From an uncultured Geobacteraceae bacterium (lineage in GTDB: Bacteria; Desulfobacterota; Desulfuromonadia; Geobacterales; Pseudopelobacteraceae), in NCBI GenBank assembly GCA_903875605.1, contig CAIQWT010000060.1, positions 48,273 through 112,272 of the forward strand: a DNA stretch of 64,000 nt. Direction: 5' to 3'. Below are positions 27,904 through 40,646 of this stretch, one piece after another. Within the stretch, counting starts at the first letter, position 1. Every line of letters begins with the position of its first letter. The notes beneath the pieces were generated by a model. The model made no database searches. It was not told the origin of the DNA and was given only the letters and a program-made list of their open reading frames with translations. The position numbers and the translations under genes were made by a program.

Positions 27904-30540
27904 ATGACAGGTACAGAAATTCGGGCGCGTTTTCTTAACTATTTTGCAGAGCGCGGGCACGTGATAGTCACCAGTTCGGGGATCCTCCCCAAGAACGATC
28001 CGACTCTGATGTTTGCCAATGCCGGCATGAACCAGTTCAAGGACTGTTTTTTGGGGCTGGAAGATCGGGGCTATTACCGTGCCGTCAGTTCACAGAAATG
28101 CGTTCGGGCGGGCGGCAAGCATAATGATCTCGAAAATGTTGGCCGGACAGCCCGCCACCACACGTTCTTTGAAATGCTGGGGAATTTTTCCTTTGGTGAT
28201 TATTTTAAAAAAGAGGCTATAGCCTACGCCTGGGAGTTCCTGACTAAAGAGTTGAAGCTGGACAAAAGCCGCCTTTATGTGACTGTCTACACAGATGATG
28301 ATGAGGCTGCTGATATCTGGCATACTCAGGAAGGCGTCCCCCGCGATCGTATCTTCCGTTTTGGAGAGAAAGATAATTTCTGGTCAATGGGTGATACCGG
28401 TCCGTGCGGTCCCTGCAGCGAAATATTTTATGATCAGGGTGCTGAGATCGGCTGTGATCGCCCTGATTGCAACGTAGGGTGCGATTGTGACCGTTACATG
28501 GAAATCTGGAATAACGTCTTCATGCAGTTTAATCGCTCAAGTGACGGGACGCTGACTCCACTTCCGAAGCCGTCAGTTGATACCGGTATGGGATTGGAGC
28601 GCGTTACGGCGGTTATGCAGGGAGTCAGCTCCAATTACGACATCGATATCCTCCAGGGGGTTATCCGCCATATAGAGCGCTTGTCCGGCAAACGCTACGG
28701 CGCCGATGAGAAAGATAGTGTCTCAATGCGGGTTATTGCCGATCATGCCCGTGCGGTGACATTTCTGATCTGTGACGGTGCACTCCCCTCAAATGAAGGA
28801 CGCGGCTATGTGCTGCGCCGCATCATGCGCCGGGCCGCCCGCCACGCGAAGATGCTCGGCTGTGCTGACCCGATGCTTTACAATATGGTTGATGCGGTTC
28901 GCGAGGTTATGGGCGATGCATATCCAGAACTGCAGGAACGTGAGGAGTATATAAAGAAAGTTGTACTGAGCGAGGAACAGCGATTTGCCGAAACCCTGGA
29001 TCGTGGACTGGCTATCCTAAATGATGAGGTTGCCTCATTGCGGAGTGCAGGAAAGCTTGTCATCCCTGGTGATGTCCTGTTCAAGCTTTATGATACCTAT
29101 GGGTTTCCGGCTGACCTGACTGGCGATATAGTCGAAAGTGAAGGCTTTTCGATCGATGAAGCCGGTTTTGAAATCTGTATGGAGCGGCAACGGGCTCAGG
29201 CCAGAGAACATTGGAAGGGCTCCGGTGAAGAGGGAATTGCCCATATCTATAAAGAACTTCACAGCAACGGGACGCGCGGACAGTTTGTCGGCTACGATGA
29301 AATGTCAACCTACTCTCCGGTGTTGGCGATAATTCTGGACGGAGTCCAGGTTCAATCAGCAGTAGCGGGTGATTCAGTTGCCGTTATCACTGAAAGAACG
29401 CCTTTTTATGGAGATTCAGGCGGTCAGAAAGGTGACTGCGGGACGCTCTCAACCGGCAATGCACATCTTAATATTGCTGCAGTTAGCCGCCCGTTTGTTG
29501 ACATGATTGTGCACCACGCAATTGTCACAGAAGGAATTTTGAAAATTGGGGATGCGGCCGATTTAAAAGTTTCACGAAGTGAGCGTGATGCCACCTGCCG
29601 CAATCACACCGCGACACATTTACTGCAGAGTGCACTGCGTCAGGTTTTGGGTGAACATGTCAAGCAGGCAGGATCTCTGGTCTCATTAGACCGCCTGCGG
29701 TTTGATTTTACACACTTTTCCGCTGTGACAGCCGAGGAGCTGAACCGCATTGAAACGATTGTTAATACATTTATAATGGCAAACGATCAGGTCGTAACCC
29801 GTGAAATGAATATATCAGAGGCAATTGAGGCTGGAGCCACAGCGCTATTCGATGAAAAGTATGGTGATTCCGTCCGTGTCGTCAGGGTTGGGGATTTTAG
29901 TATGGAGCTGTGCGGTGGAACCCATGTGCGGGCAGCCGGAGACATCGGCCTCTTTAAAGTGGTTTCGGAGGCTGGTATTGCTGCCGGGGTACGTCGAATT
30001 GAGGCTCTGACCGGTTTTGGGGCACTCGAATTTGTACGTCAGATGGAGGACGAACAGAGGGTGATTGCTACATTACTTAAGGCCGAAGCGGGTAATTCTC
30101 GTGACCGGCTCGAAAAAATGCTGACACGCCAAAAAGAGCTGCATCGAGAAATAGAAACACTGCAGGCCAGGCTTAATGTCGTTGCGTCAGGGGATCTGCT
30201 GTCGCAGATAACCGTGGTGCAGGGAATCAAACTTCTGGCGGTAAAGGTTCAGGTAGAGGACATAAAGGCACTGCGTGACCTGTCTGATACACTGAAAGAT
30301 CGTATCGGAGAGGGTGTGATTGCACTTGGTGCCGACATTGGAGGTAAGGCAAACCTGTTGGTAGCTGTTACCAAAGAGCTGAGCAGTACAATAAAAGCCG
30401 GCGAAATTGTCAAACAGATAGCTCCGCTTGTCGGTGGTAGTGGCGGCGGTAAACCGGAATTGGCTCAAGCCGGTGGAAGTCTGCCTGATAAGCTGGATGA
30501 GGCGCTGGCAGCAGTAGCTAAAATACTTTCGGGGCCTTAA
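27904..30540 (+). CDS. alaS: Alanyl-tRNA synthetase
   Basis: Charges tRNA-Ala with alanine and edits mischarged serine and glycine. The 878 residues are full length. The class II core contains [19 protein letters not shown] and [19 protein letters not shown]; the editing domain contains the zinc-binding HTATH (in [10 protein letters not shown]) and CGGTH; a C-terminal coiled coil and the C-Ala domain ([15 protein letters not shown]) follow. A good ribosome site (cgagggtgtc) lies before the ATG. The downstream receiver-kinase gene begins 17 bases after its stop, so the two may share a transcript. Confidence 0.99.
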   Translation: MTGTEIRARFLNYFAERGHVIVTSSGILPKNDPTLMFANAGMNQFKDCFLGLEDRGYYRAVSSQKCVRAGGKHNDLENVGRTARHHTFFEMLGNFSFGDYFKKEAIAYAWEFLTKELKLDKSRLYVTVYTDDDEAADIWHTQEGVPRDRIFRFGEKDNFWSMGDTGPCGPCSEIFYDQGAEIGCDRPDCNVGCDCDRYMEIWNNVFMQFNRSSDGTLTPLPKPSVDTGMGLERVTAVMQGVSSNYDIDILQGVIRHIERLSGKRYGADEKDSVSMRVIADHARAVTFLICDGALPSNEGRGYVLRRIMRRAARHAKMLGCADPMLYNMVDAVREVMGDAYPELQEREEYIKKVVLSEEQRFAETLDRGLAILNDEVASLRSAGKLVIPGDVLFKLYDTYGFPADLTGDIVESEGFSIDEAGFEICMERQRAQAREHWKGSGEEGIAHIYKELHSNGTRGQFVGYDEMSTYSPVLAIILDGVQVQSAVAGDSVAVITERTPFYGDSGGQKGDCGTLSTGNAHLNIAAVSRPFVDMIVHHAIVTEGILKIGDAADLKVSRSERDATCRNHTATHLLQSALRQVLGEHVKQAGSLVSLDRLRFDFTHFSAVTAEELNRIETIVNTFIMANDQVVTREMNISEAIEAGATALFDEKYGDSVRVVRVGDFSMELCGGTHVRAAGDIGLFKVVSEAGIAAGVRRIEALTGFGALEFVRQMEDEQRVIATLLKAEAGNSRDRLEKMLTRQKELHREIETLQARLNVVASGDLLSQITVVQGIKLLAVKVQVEDIKALRDLSDTLKDRIGEGVIALGADIGGKANLLVAVTKELSSTIKAGEIVKQIAPLVGGSGGGKPELAQAGGSLPDKLDEALAAVAKILSGP

Positions 30541-30557
30541 TCCTGTTGGAGTGCAGT

Positions 30558-31679
30558 ATGTCGGCATCTATTTCTCATGCAAAAGAGCACCTGACAAAGG
30601 AATCAAAAACTACTATTTTAGTGGTTGATGACGAAAAAATTATCCGTGAACTATGTGAACTGGCACTCCGGAATTATCGGGTGTTACAAGCAGGTACATG
30701 TGAAGAAGCTCTCCGCTTATACGAAAGGGAACATGTCGATCTCATCCTTTCCGACATTATGATGCCTGGAGGATCTGGTATTGACCTGCTCAGACAGGTT
30801 AAAGCGCTCGACCCGAATGCTACAGTAATTATAATGACCGGGTTTGTGGATAAAGAAATTGTTCTAAATGCACTTAAAGAAGATGCTGATGACTTTATCA
30901 ACAAACCGCTCAATCTTCTGCAACTGAAAACCACTATTGAAAAGGCTTTAATAAGAAAAACGCTTAAGGATGAGTTGGCCACCATTAAGCGCTCCGAGGA
31001 ACTCAAAAACACATTTCTCTCCTTGGTATCACATAAGTTACGGACCCCTATTACGGGAGTTTCCCTCTTTCTACAAAATCTGCGGACAGGAGTTTTTAAT
31101 CAGGAGGATCCGGCTTTTCAGCAAAGCCTGGTCCTGGCCAGTGATGAGGTGCGCTATCTCGGTCTCCTTGTTACGGATCTGCTGGCATTCAGCAAGGTTA
31201 TGGTGAACAGTACCGATGTCAACAAACACTCTTGCGATTTGAATGAGATAGTTGCAGATGTTCTGATAAGGTGTCGTGAGGAGCATTGTAAGTTTGACAT
31301 TGAGCTTGAAACCTCTCCGGAAACTTTGCCTCCTGTACCGCTGGACGCATCCAAAATACGTTTTGCGCTGTACCAGGTAATTGATAACGCTTTTAAATTC
31401 TCCGGGGAGAGCGGTAACGTCACGATAAAACTCGGGAGTCACTGCGATTATGTTTTTATTGTAGTTTCAGATACGGGAATAGGAATTCCGGAGTCTGAAA
31501 GGCCAAAGGTGTTTGAAAAATTTTATCAGATTGATCCCGATCACACAGGGCAGATTCGTGGTTTCGGTTTGGGCCTGTTCTATGCGCGCGATTACATCAG
31601 GCAGCATGGAGGTAGTATCAGTCTCGCCAGTGAACCGGGATTAGGTACCACCGTTACGATAAGCTTACCTCTGAAATAA
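30558..31679 (+). CDS. Receiver-domain histidine kinase (REC-HisKA-HATPase)
   Basis: A 373-residue soluble signalling protein with the receiver at the front. Residues about 18-135 form a CheY-like receiver (ILVVDDEKIIRELCEL, phospho-acceptor Asp in LILSDIMMPGG, conserved Lys in DDFINKPLN). A histidine kinase follows: H box FLSLVSHKLRTPITG, N box IDNAFKF, G1 VVSDTGIGIPE, F box VFEKFYQ and G2 GFGLGLFYARDYI. No membrane helices are present, so input probably comes by phosphorylation of the receiver by another kinase. The ATG at 30558 follows ttggag. It is flanked by alaS and argB, and no cognate regulator lies beside it. Confidence 0.92.
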   Translation: MSASISHAKEHLTKESKTTILVVDDEKIIRELCELALRNYRVLQAGTCEEALRLYEREHVDLILSDIMMPGGSGIDLLRQVKALDPNATVIIMTGFVDKEIVLNALKEDADDFINKPLNLLQLKTTIEKALIRKTLKDELATIKRSEELKNTFLSLVSHKLRTPITGVSLFLQNLRTGVFNQEDPAFQQSLVLASDEVRYLGLLVTDLLAFSKVMVNSTDVNKHSCDLNEIVADVLIRCREEHCKFDIELETSPETLPPVPLDASKIRFALYQVIDNAFKFSGESGNVTIKLGSHCDYVFIVVSDTGIGIPESERPKVFEKFYQIDPDHTGQIRGFGLGLFYARDYIRQHGGSISLASEPGLGTTVTISLPLK

Positions 31680-31710
31680 AAGAGTGAATAATCTTGTTGA
31701 GGACATATAA

Positions 31711-33779
<2,069 letters not shown>

Positions 33780-33828
33780 ACTATATATGCTTTTTCTGCA
33801 CTTTTTGGGGCAGGTATAGGAGAGAAAG

Positions 33829-34758
33829 ATGTCGCGACATTTTCTAGCGTTACACGATTATACTAAAATAGAGCTGGATGGACTATTGGCACTTGCCGCC
33901 GAGTTAAAGAACAAACAAAAGTCTGGCGTCCCTCACAAGCTACTGGACGGTAAAACGGTCGCTCTGATTTTTGAAAAGGCTTCCACCCGCACGAGAGTTT
34001 CCTTCGAAGTAGGGGTTTTTCAGTTAGGCGGTCATGCCCTTTTCATGCCATCAGGTTCGTCTCAGATGGGACGAGGTGAACCGATCAAAGATAGCGCTCG
34101 TGTCATGGCTAGATATTGCGACGGGGTAATGATCAGGACCTTTGGACAGGCGATTGTTGACGAATTTGCCAAACACTCCGATATACCGGTCATCAACGGC
34201 CTGACTGACCTGTTTCACCCATGCCAGATCATGGCTGATCTGCAGACGGTAATCGAGCACAAAAAAAGTTATACCGGGTTGAAATTTGCCTGGATAGGTG
34301 ATGGCAACAACATGGCCAATACCTGGATCGAAGCGGCCGCAATCTTTGGTTTTGAATTGCGTTTGGCTTGCCCCGTCGGTTATGAGCCGGATCAAGCTGT
34401 TATGGCATGGGCTCAGGCAAAAGCTCCCGGCCTTATTACGCTTACGGCCGACCCGAAAGCTGCTGTAATCGGTGCAGATGTAATAAATACTGATGTTTGG
34501 GCCAGTATGGGGCAAGAAGCGGAACAGAAAGAGCGTGAAAAATCTTTTGTCGGTTATTGTCTTGATGACGCACTGCTTGCTTTGGCACAGCCGGATTGTA
34601 TCGTACTGCACTGCCTGCCTGCCCATCGTGGTGAGGAGATATCTGATGCGGTTATTGAAGGAAAGCATTCCGTTGTATGGGATGAGGCTGAGAACCGTTT
34701 GCATATTCAGAAGGCAATTATGGCGTATTTGATTGGCGGGGCGTCTGGAGCTCAATAA
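33829..34758 (+). CDS. argF: Ornithine carbamoyltransferase
   Basis: Joins carbamoyl phosphate and ornithine to give citrulline. The 309 residues carry the carbamoyl-phosphate loop EKASTRTRVSFEVG, the HPCQ motif (DLFHPCQIMADLQT), the ornithine-binding WASMGQE and HCLPAHRGEE. A strong ribosome site (taggagag) precedes the ATG. It is the third gene of the operon, with argG following after 84 bases; that gap has no clear terminator. Confidence 0.97.
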   Translation: MSRHFLALHDYTKIELDGLLALAAELKNKQKSGVPHKLLDGKTVALIFEKASTRTRVSFEVGVFQLGGHALFMPSGSSQMGRGEPIKDSARVMARYCDGVMIRTFGQAIVDEFAKHSDIPVINGLTDLFHPCQIMADLQTVIEHKKSYTGLKFAWIGDGNNMANTWIEAAAIFGFELRLACPVGYEPDQAVMAWAQAKAPGLITLTADPKAAVIGADVINTDVWASMGQEAEQKEREKSFVGYCLDDALLALAQPDCIVLHCLPAHRGEEISDAVIEGKHSVVWDEAENRLHIQKAIMAYLIGGASGAQ

Positions 34759-34842
34759 ACAGTACATGCCCCTGGTTTGAAACATTTTATGCTGCACATT
34801 CAACAAGAAAATATTGACTGACACCCAAAGGAGACCAACACA

Positions 34843-36066
34843 ATGGCAAAGAAACAGGAAATAAAAAAAATCGTCCTTGCATATTCTGGCGGACTAGACA
34901 CTTCTATTATCCTCAAATGGCTTAAAAACGAATATGGCTGTCAGGTAGTGGCCTTTTCTGCGGACTTAGGGCAAGGCGAAGAGCTTGATCCGGTTCGCGA
35001 AAAAGCTCTGGCCACTGGGGCAGATACCGTCTATATCGATGACCTGAAAGAAGAATTTGTCAGCGACTTCGTATTTCCGATGTTCCGCGCCAATGCTATC
35101 TATGAAGGGCACTACCTGCTTGGTACTTCAATTGCACGCCCGCTCATAGCCAAGCGCCAGATGGAAATCGCCGCCCTGGAAGGGTGTGACGCAGTTTCTC
35201 ACGGGGCAACAGGTAAGGGTAACGATCAGGTTCGGTTCGAGTTGGCATACTATCACTTCGACCCGTCTATCAAAGTTATCGCACCTTGGCGTGAGTGGGA
35301 TCTTAACAGCCGCATGGCTTTAATTGAATACGCCCAGAAGAATGATATCCCTATTCCGACGATCCAGAAGCGCCCATGGTCGTCCGACCGTAACCTGCTG
35401 CATATATCCTTTGAAGGTGGCATCCTGGAAGACACCTGGGCCGAAGCACCGGAAGAAATGTACGTGCTGACAAGGCCTCCGGAAGAGGCTCCAGATAAGG
35501 CTCAGTATGTAGAGATCGAATTCAAAAACGGTAATGCTGTTGCTGTTGATGGAGTTGAAATGACTCCAGCACGACTGCTCGCGCACCTCAATATTCTCGG
35601 TGGGCAGCATGGTGTCGGCCGTGTCGATCTGCTTGAGAACCGCTCGGTTGGCATGAAGTCGCGCGGTGTCTATGAAACCCCTGGTGGCTCGATTCTGCGC
35701 GAAGCGCATTCGGCTGTCGAGCAGATTACCATGGACCGTGAAGTCATGCGTATCCGTGACAGCCTGATTCCCGAATACGCAAAACAGATCTACGCCGGTT
35801 ACTGGTTCTCACCTGAGCGTTTGATGTTGCAGACTCTAATCGACGATTCACAAAAATGTGTTAACGGAGTCGCCCGTGTCAAGCTGTATAAAGGCCTCTG
35901 TCGCACAGTCGGGCGTAAGTCGGAAAGTGACTCTCTCTTTAACCTCGACTTTGCTACTTTCGAGAAAGACCAGGTTTTCAACCAGGCTGATGCAGAAGGT
36001 TTTATCAAAATCAATAGTCTGCGGCTGCGTATCCGCTCGCTGATGCAGGCCAATAGAAAGAAGTAA
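34843..36066 (+). CDS. argG: Argininosuccinate synthase
   Basis: Condenses citrulline and aspartate, using ATP, to argininosuccinate. The 407-residue protein has the P-loop-like pyrophosphatase motif [41 protein letters not shown] and [12 protein letters not shown]. The length is normal. The NUDIX gene starts four bases after its stop codon, so it is co-transcribed with the two unusual genes that separate argG from argH. Confidence 0.98.
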   Translation: MAKKQEIKKIVLAYSGGLDTSIILKWLKNEYGCQVVAFSADLGQGEELDPVREKALATGADTVYIDDLKEEFVSDFVFPMFRANAIYEGHYLLGTSIARPLIAKRQMEIAALEGCDAVSHGATGKGNDQVRFELAYYHFDPSIKVIAPWREWDLNSRMALIEYAQKNDIPIPTIQKRPWSSDRNLLHISFEGGILEDTWAEAPEEMYVLTRPPEEAPDKAQYVEIEFKNGNAVAVDGVEMTPARLLAHLNILGGQHGVGRVDLLENRSVGMKSRGVYETPGGSILREAHSAVEQITMDREVMRIRDSLIPEYAKQIYAGYWFSPERLMLQTLIDDSQKCVNGVARVKLYKGLCRTVGRKSESDSLFNLDFATFEKDQVFNQADAEGFIKINSLRLRIRSLMQANRKK

Positions 36067-36070
36067 TGGA

Positions 36071-36532
36071 TTGACAAAAAAACGCTACAAAAAAGAGCAC
36101 ATAGTCACTTCAGTTGTTGCGGTGATTGTGGATGAAGAGGGGAGGGTGCTTCTAACGAGGCGAAGCATTCCTCCCTTTCTGGATTTGTGGGTGATGCCTG
36201 GGGGCAAAATAGATCTGGGCGAACCTATCCTGGAGGCTTTGAAGCGGGAAGTGTATGAAGAAGTAGGGCTGGAGATTGAAATTGACGGGTTAATAGATGT
36301 CTTTGAACACCTCACTCCAGGTGATGATAATTGCCACTTCGTCATACTCTATTACCGCTGTCGCCCACTTCATTGCGATGTTGTGCATAACGAGCATGAG
36401 GTAGCCGAAGCCGTCTGGGTTCCAAGCACAGATTTGGCAGATTTCCCGATGCCGGCCGGTGCACAATATATTTTGGGGAAGATATTTCCTGAGATGTCTC
36501 CTTACAGTGTCTCACGTGGCAACGATGCCTGA
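36071..36532 (+). CDS. NUDIX hydrolase
   Basis: A 153-residue pyrophosphohydrolase with the complete Nudix box (GGKIDLGEPILEALKREVYE followed by EVG), which binds the metal. NUDIX enzymes hydrolyse nucleoside diphosphates linked to another group; the RRSIPPFLDLWVMPGG context is compatible with a MutT/ADP-ribose type, but the substrate is not clear. The start appears to be a TTG (TTGACAAAAAAACGC) because the nearby ATG is out of frame and stops at once. The gene lies four bases after argG and overlaps the next gene by eight bases, which makes a single transcript very likely. Confidence 0.9.
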   Translation: MTKKRYKKEHIVTSVVAVIVDEEGRVLLTRRSIPPFLDLWVMPGGKIDLGEPILEALKREVYEEVGLEIEIDGLIDVFEHLTPGDDNCHFVILYYRCRPLHCDVVHNEHEVAEAVWVPSTDLADFPMPAGAQYILGKIFPEMSPYSVSRGNDA

Positions 36533-37688
36533 AATCATCGATAGAAAAATAAATCTTGAATTTCCCCTGGGACACCACCTGCACTGTATGGTTGCCCAGA
36601 TTCCCATCCATCTTAAACGGGCTGATGTAGGTTTTTGTCTGGTTAATCCTGAAGAACAGTGGCTCTTGATCCGCTCTGTACTTGATTTAGTGGCGGTTGG
36701 GGAGGGGAACCTAAAGAAACTGCATTTTCTGCTGTTTCCTGAATCGAGTCTTCCTGCTTCCCGTTTTGATGATATGCTCGCAATAATTGAACAGCACTTC
36801 CGCCCAAACACAATAACAGTATTCGGGGTTGAACATATCCGGTTGAGCCAATACCGTGACCTGTTAGTGCGTTTCCGTTCTGATAACGCCGAGGCGCTTG
36901 AACTTGTGGATCATGATATTGATTCCGGCGATGTTTTGAATATGCCGGTCAACTGGTGCTGCGTTGCCATAAAAGAGGCTAATGGCAGCTTGCGGGTCTT
37001 CCTTGAGGCAAAAAGTCACCCCTACCACGGTGAGGAATATATCGACACATTTCATGACCTGTATCGCGGCAGACATTTCTATCTGTTTCGCTGTCGTCCG
37101 TCATGCTTCAACTTTATGGCAATTATCTGCCTTGATTACCTGTATCGTGACCTGTACTCGTCCAATATCAGGCAGATTATTGAATATACCAACCAGCTTT
37201 TCTTTGCGACTCGTCAGGGATTAGATGCTCTTTTTGTTATACAGTGCAATCCAAAGCCTGAACACAGAGCCTATCGTGATGTGATCAGTGGATTTTATGG
37301 AGAATACCTGGAGGATATGCCGGGTGTGCGCGAGACGGTTACTGTTTTCGGAAACGTTTCAGAGGAGACAACCATAGAGGGCTCTCCGGTAGAGAACGCG
37401 TATGGCAGCTCATATGTTGTTATTAACCAGAAACATCGCCTGGCTCAAGTATGTTTTTCAGAATTTAACACGGATGACTTTGATGGTGCTCCTGTTTGCC
37501 GGTTGCGTTTCGGCTCTGGAACAAGACTGCTTTATTTTAATCTGCCTCCGCAGCACGAAAATGACCCGCGAACTTCGCGAGTGCCGCTCAAGGTTCACGC
37601 AATTATGGCCGTTGACAATTCTGGTGTCTGGCATAAAATTGCAGTTGATGAACAAGTGACCGGTTGGCAGGACGATAAATCTAAATAA
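36525..37688 (+). CDS. Nitrilase-fold (carbon-nitrogen hydrolase-like) protein
   Basis: A 387-residue protein that I first could not place. Its order of motifs fits the carbon-nitrogen hydrolase fold: Glu in HFLLFPESSLP (E73), Lys in FLEAKSHPYHGE (K163) and Cys in MAIICLDYLY (C202), with spacing of 90 and 39 residues, near the usual 70-90 and 35-40. The catalytic triad therefore seems complete. The rest differs from classic nitrilases, and residues 300-387 form an extra beta-rich C-terminal part (VCRLRFGSGTRLLYFNLPP). The track's start at 36459 lies deep in the NUDIX gene; the ATG at 36525 is used here. The position between argG and argH suggests amide or ureido chemistry near arginine metabolism, but this is inference. 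Confidence 0.62.
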   Translation: MPEIIDRKINLEFPLGHHLHCMVAQIPIHLKRADVGFCLVNPEEQWLLIRSVLDLVAVGEGNLKKLHFLLFPESSLPASRFDDMLAIIEQHFRPNTITVFGVEHIRLSQYRDLLVRFRSDNAEALELVDHDIDSGDVLNMPVNWCCVAIKEANGSLRVFLEAKSHPYHGEEYIDTFHDLYRGRHFYLFRCRPSCFNFMAIICLDYLYRDLYSSNIRQIIEYTNQLFFATRQGLDALFVIQCNPKPEHRAYRDVISGFYGEYLEDMPGVRETVTVFGNVSEETTIEGSPVENAYGSSYVVINQKHRLAQVCFSEFNTDDFDGAPVCRLRFGSGTRLLYFNLPPQHENDPRTSRVPLKVHAIMAVDNSGVWHKIAVDEQVTGWQDDKSK

Positions 37689-37703
37689 TAATCAGGAGAA
37701 TAT

Positions 37704-39080
37704 ATGTCTAAAGATAAATTGTGGGGCGGACGCTTCACTCAGCCCACTGATAAGTTCGTCGAAGAGTTCACAGCCTCTATCCAATTCGACAAACGTCTCT
37801 ATCATCAAGATATTCGTGGTTCAGTTGCTCATGCCCGTATGCTGGGCAAGCAAGGGATAATTCCACTTGATGACGTTGAGAAAATTGTCCACGGACTCCA
37901 GAAAATACTGCTGCAGATTGAGACTGGCAATTTCGATTTTTCCATAAGTCTTGAAGATATACATATGAACATTGAAGCGCGTCTGTCCGCAGCTATTGGT
38001 GAGGCTGGGAAACGTTTACACACCGGGCGTTCACGAAATGATCAAGTCGCGTTGGATATCAGACTTTACCTTCGAGATGAGATAGTTGAGATCACAACAT
38101 ATCTTGACCTATTGATTGACGCCTTGCTGATTCAGGCAGAGGCACATATTGATACCTATATGCCCGGATTCACCCATCTACAAACTGCCCAGCCGATCCT
38201 GTTCGCCCACCACCTGATGGCGTATGTTGAGATGTTCAAGCGCGATAAGGGGCGTCTTGACGATTGTCTGAAACGGGTCAATATTATGCCTCTAGGGGCC
38301 GGTGCGCTGGCCGGAACAACCTTCCCGATCGACCGTGAATATGTTGCTGAGCAGCTTGATTTCTCCTCAATAACTCGTAATTCGCTTGATTCGGTATCCG
38401 ATAGAGACTTTGCCCTTGAATTTTTAGCAGATGCTTCAATTGTGATGATGCATCTGTCCCGTTTTTCTGAAGAACTAATTGTCTGGTCAACAAGCGCATT
38501 TCAATTTATAGAACTGTCCGATGGTTTCTGTACCGGATCATCAATTATGCCACAGAAAAAAAATCCTGATGTGCCGGAACTGGTTCGCGGCAAGACCGGC
38601 CGTGTTTATGGTAATCTGATGTCATTATTGACGACAATGAAAGCTCTGCCTTTGGCTTACAACAAGGATATGCAGGAAGATAAAGAACCTCTTTTTGACA
38701 CTATCGACACTGTCAAGGGGAGTCTTAAAATATTTGCTGAGATGATCCGTGAGATGCGGGTCGATGTGGGTAGTATGCGCAAAGCAGCAGGTCAGGGATT
38801 TTCTACGGCTACCGATGTTGCTGATTATCTGGTACGCAAGGGTCTCGCCTTCCGCGATGCTCATGAGGTGGTCGGCAAGTCTGTTGCGTACTGTGTAGAA
38901 AACGAGATGGATATAACGGAACTGTCGCTGGCGGAATGGCAACTGTTTTCAGCTAAAATAGACACAGATATTTTTGAATGTATTACAGTAGAAGCCAGTG
39001 TTAACGCCCGTAATGTGCCGGGTGGAACGTCCCGAGAACGTGTATGGAATGAAATTCAGAACGTACGTGCAGGAAACTAA
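37704..39080 (+). CDS. argH: Argininosuccinate lyase
   Basis: Splits argininosuccinate into arginine and fumarate, the last step of arginine synthesis. The 458-residue member of the fumarase/aspartase superfamily contains [11 protein letters not shown] at the start, [26 protein letters not shown] with the catalytic His, and the mobile signature loop [17 protein letters not shown] good ribosome site (caggag) lies before the ATG. The ExeA-like gene begins six bases after its stop, so the arg operon may run on into the gsp genes. Confidence 0.98.
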   Translation: MSKDKLWGGRFTQPTDKFVEEFTASIQFDKRLYHQDIRGSVAHARMLGKQGIIPLDDVEKIVHGLQKILLQIETGNFDFSISLEDIHMNIEARLSAAIGEAGKRLHTGRSRNDQVALDIRLYLRDEIVEITTYLDLLIDALLIQAEAHIDTYMPGFTHLQTAQPILFAHHLMAYVEMFKRDKGRLDDCLKRVNIMPLGAGALAGTTFPIDREYVAEQLDFSSITRNSLDSVSDRDFALEFLADASIVMMHLSRFSEELIVWSTSAFQFIELSDGFCTGSSIMPQKKNPDVPELVRGKTGRVYGNLMSLLTTMKALPLAYNKDMQEDKEPLFDTIDTVKGSLKIFAEMIREMRVDVGSMRKAAGQGFSTATDVADYLVRKGLAFRDAHEVVGKSVAYCVENEMDITELSLAEWQLFSAKIDTDIFECITVEASVNARNVPGGTSRERVWNEIQNVRAGN

Positions 39081-39086
39081 TCTAAG

Positions 39087-39950
39087 ATGTATTGCGATTT
39101 CTTCGGTTTTTCAGAAAAACCATTTACTATTACCCCAAATCCACATTTCGTGTTTTTGAGCAGCATTCACCGCGAAGCATTTGCCAGATTGCTGTACGGA
39201 GTCGAAAGCCATGCCGGCTTCATAGCACTTACCGGTGAGGTCGGGACCGGCAAAACAACAATGCTCCGCACACTGCTGACCCAGCTTGACCCCGATAAGT
39301 TTACAAGCGCGCTGATCTTTAATCCTTGTATGTCTGCGGAGCAGCTTCTTGCGAGTATTTGCCGTGAGTTTGGTGTTGCACCTGATGAGCAGAATCGCTT
39401 TGGTTATTTCGATGCACTTAATCGTTTTCTTATTGAACAGAATAGCAACGGCCGGACAGTTGTTCTGGTCGTCGATGAAGCACAAAACCTTGAGCCTGAA
39501 GTCTTGGAACAGGTGCGCATGATCTCCAATCTGGAGACAGAACGGGATAAGCTGATACAGATCATCCTTGCCGGGCAACCGGAGCTGAATGATGTCCTTA
39601 ATCGCCATGATCTGCGCCAGCTTAATCAGCGCATTACAGTTCGCTGCCGCTTGACCCCTATGAAGCTTGAAGACACGACTTATTACATAAATCACCGCCT
39701 TAAAATAGCTGGAAGCCGGATCCCTGAAATCTTTTCTCGTACAGCGATCAGGCGGATATATCGTTTTTCACACGGGATTCCACGACTGATAAATATAGCC
39801 TGTGAACAGGCGTTGGTAATGGCCTGGACCACTGAGACCCATTCTGTCTCATCTGCCATTGCTGCTGAAGTTGTTGCAGAGCTTCAGCCGAATGAGGAGC
39901 GCAGAGGTTTGTGGTGCCGTATTTCTAGCTGGCTTTTTGCCGGAAAGTGA
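39087..39950 (+). CDS. ExeA/GspA-like AAA ATPase
   Basis: A 287-residue ATPase of the ExeA type. It begins YCDFFGFSEKPFTITPNPHF, a family signature, then Walker A GEVGTGKTT and Walker B VVLVVDEAQNL, and ends in a helical lid region. In Aeromonas, ExeA works with ExeB to move the type II secretin through the peptidoglycan. Related ATPases also occur beside polysaccharide and pilus genes. Here a GspB-like gene follows directly, which supports the secretion role. Unlike ExeA, this protein has no long periplasmic C-terminal extension: it ends about 15 residues after the ATPase fold, with a WCRISSWLFAGK tail that is only mildly hydrophobic. Confidence 0.85.
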   Translation: MYCDFFGFSEKPFTITPNPHFVFLSSIHREAFARLLYGVESHAGFIALTGEVGTGKTTMLRTLLTQLDPDKFTSALIFNPCMSAEQLLASICREFGVAPDEQNRFGYFDALNRFLIEQNSNGRTVVLVVDEAQNLEPEVLEQVRMISNLETERDKLIQIILAGQPELNDVLNRHDLRQLNQRITVRCRLTPMKLEDTTYYINHRLKIAGSRIPEIFSRTAIRRIYRFSHGIPRLINIACEQALVMAWTTETHSVSSAIAAEVVAELQPNEERRGLWCRISSWLFAGK

Positions 39951-39959
39951 CCTGATAAC

Positions 39960-40646
39960 ATGAGCTATATTCTTGATGCCCTGAAAAAAATTGAGCACGA
40001 AAAAAACAGAAAAAACAATTCCAATGGAAGGGTCAGTATTTCCGGCGATCTTTTTCAGGAACGCACGCTGCATATTGTCAAAACTGCTGTCTGGAAAACT
40101 ATTTTAATTATTGCCTTGGTGTCGCTTGCAACCAGTGCGGTAACATGGTTTATACTCCGTGGGAAAAGCACAAAAAATATAGAGGCTGTTGTTCGTCAGC
40201 CAGCTACTTTGCCGCCAGTTCAGGCGATTGTCCCAGTCATTCCGGTGCCAGCCCAAAACCAGCCTGCATCAGTTGTAGCCCCTCCTGTACCTCAACCCGC
40301 AATTGGATCGGTGGTTCCTGTAAAATCTGGAATTACAAAAGATGAAGATCCTTCTCTGCATCCGGCCCGGCGACCCAAAAAACATATAAAGACGGAGCCG
40401 AATCTCCCTAAACAAACAGTTCAAACAATGCAGCCACCGGCTGATATAAAGCTGTCGGGTATCGCCTGGCAGGATGAACATGTTGGTCGAAGAGCCGTAA
40501 TCAACGGATTCCTGCTCAAAGAAGGCGCTGTTATTGCCGGTGCAAAAATCCTTGATATTCAGACTGACAGAGTCCGCTTTTCATTGCCTACCGGGGTGTT
40601 TGAGATAAAACTGGATGCTGTACTGCCTGCCGAGGTCAAAAAATGA
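39960..40646 (+). CDS. GspB-like inner-membrane protein
   Basis: A 228-residue protein with a short cytoplasmic head that has the GspB signature (SYILDALKKIEHEKNRKN), one membrane helix (about residues 41-62, WKTILIIALVSLATSAVTWF), a Pro-rich periplasmic linker and a C-terminal GspB domain (ADIKLSGIAWQDEHVGRRAV, ending FSLPTGVFEIKL). GspB/ExeB partners with the ATPase before it in positioning the type II secretin. The gene overlaps the next one by ATGA. No other gsp genes are in the window. Confidence 0.85.
   Translation: MSYILDALKKIEHEKNRKNNSNGRVSISGDLFQERTLHIVKTAVWKTILIIALVSLATSAVTWFILRGKSTKNIEAVVRQPATLPPVQAIVPVIPVPAQNQPASVVAPPVPQPAIGSVVPVKSGITKDEDPSLHPARRPKKHIKTEPNLPKQTVQTMQPPADIKLSGIAWQDEHVGRRAVINGFLLKEGAVIAGAKILDIQTDRVRFSLPTGVFEIKLDAVLPAEVKK

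Noticed and set aside
34051-34824. 257-codon minus-strand frame opposite argF
   Set aside because: Long but antisense to a complete argF, with improbable composition and no family resemblance.
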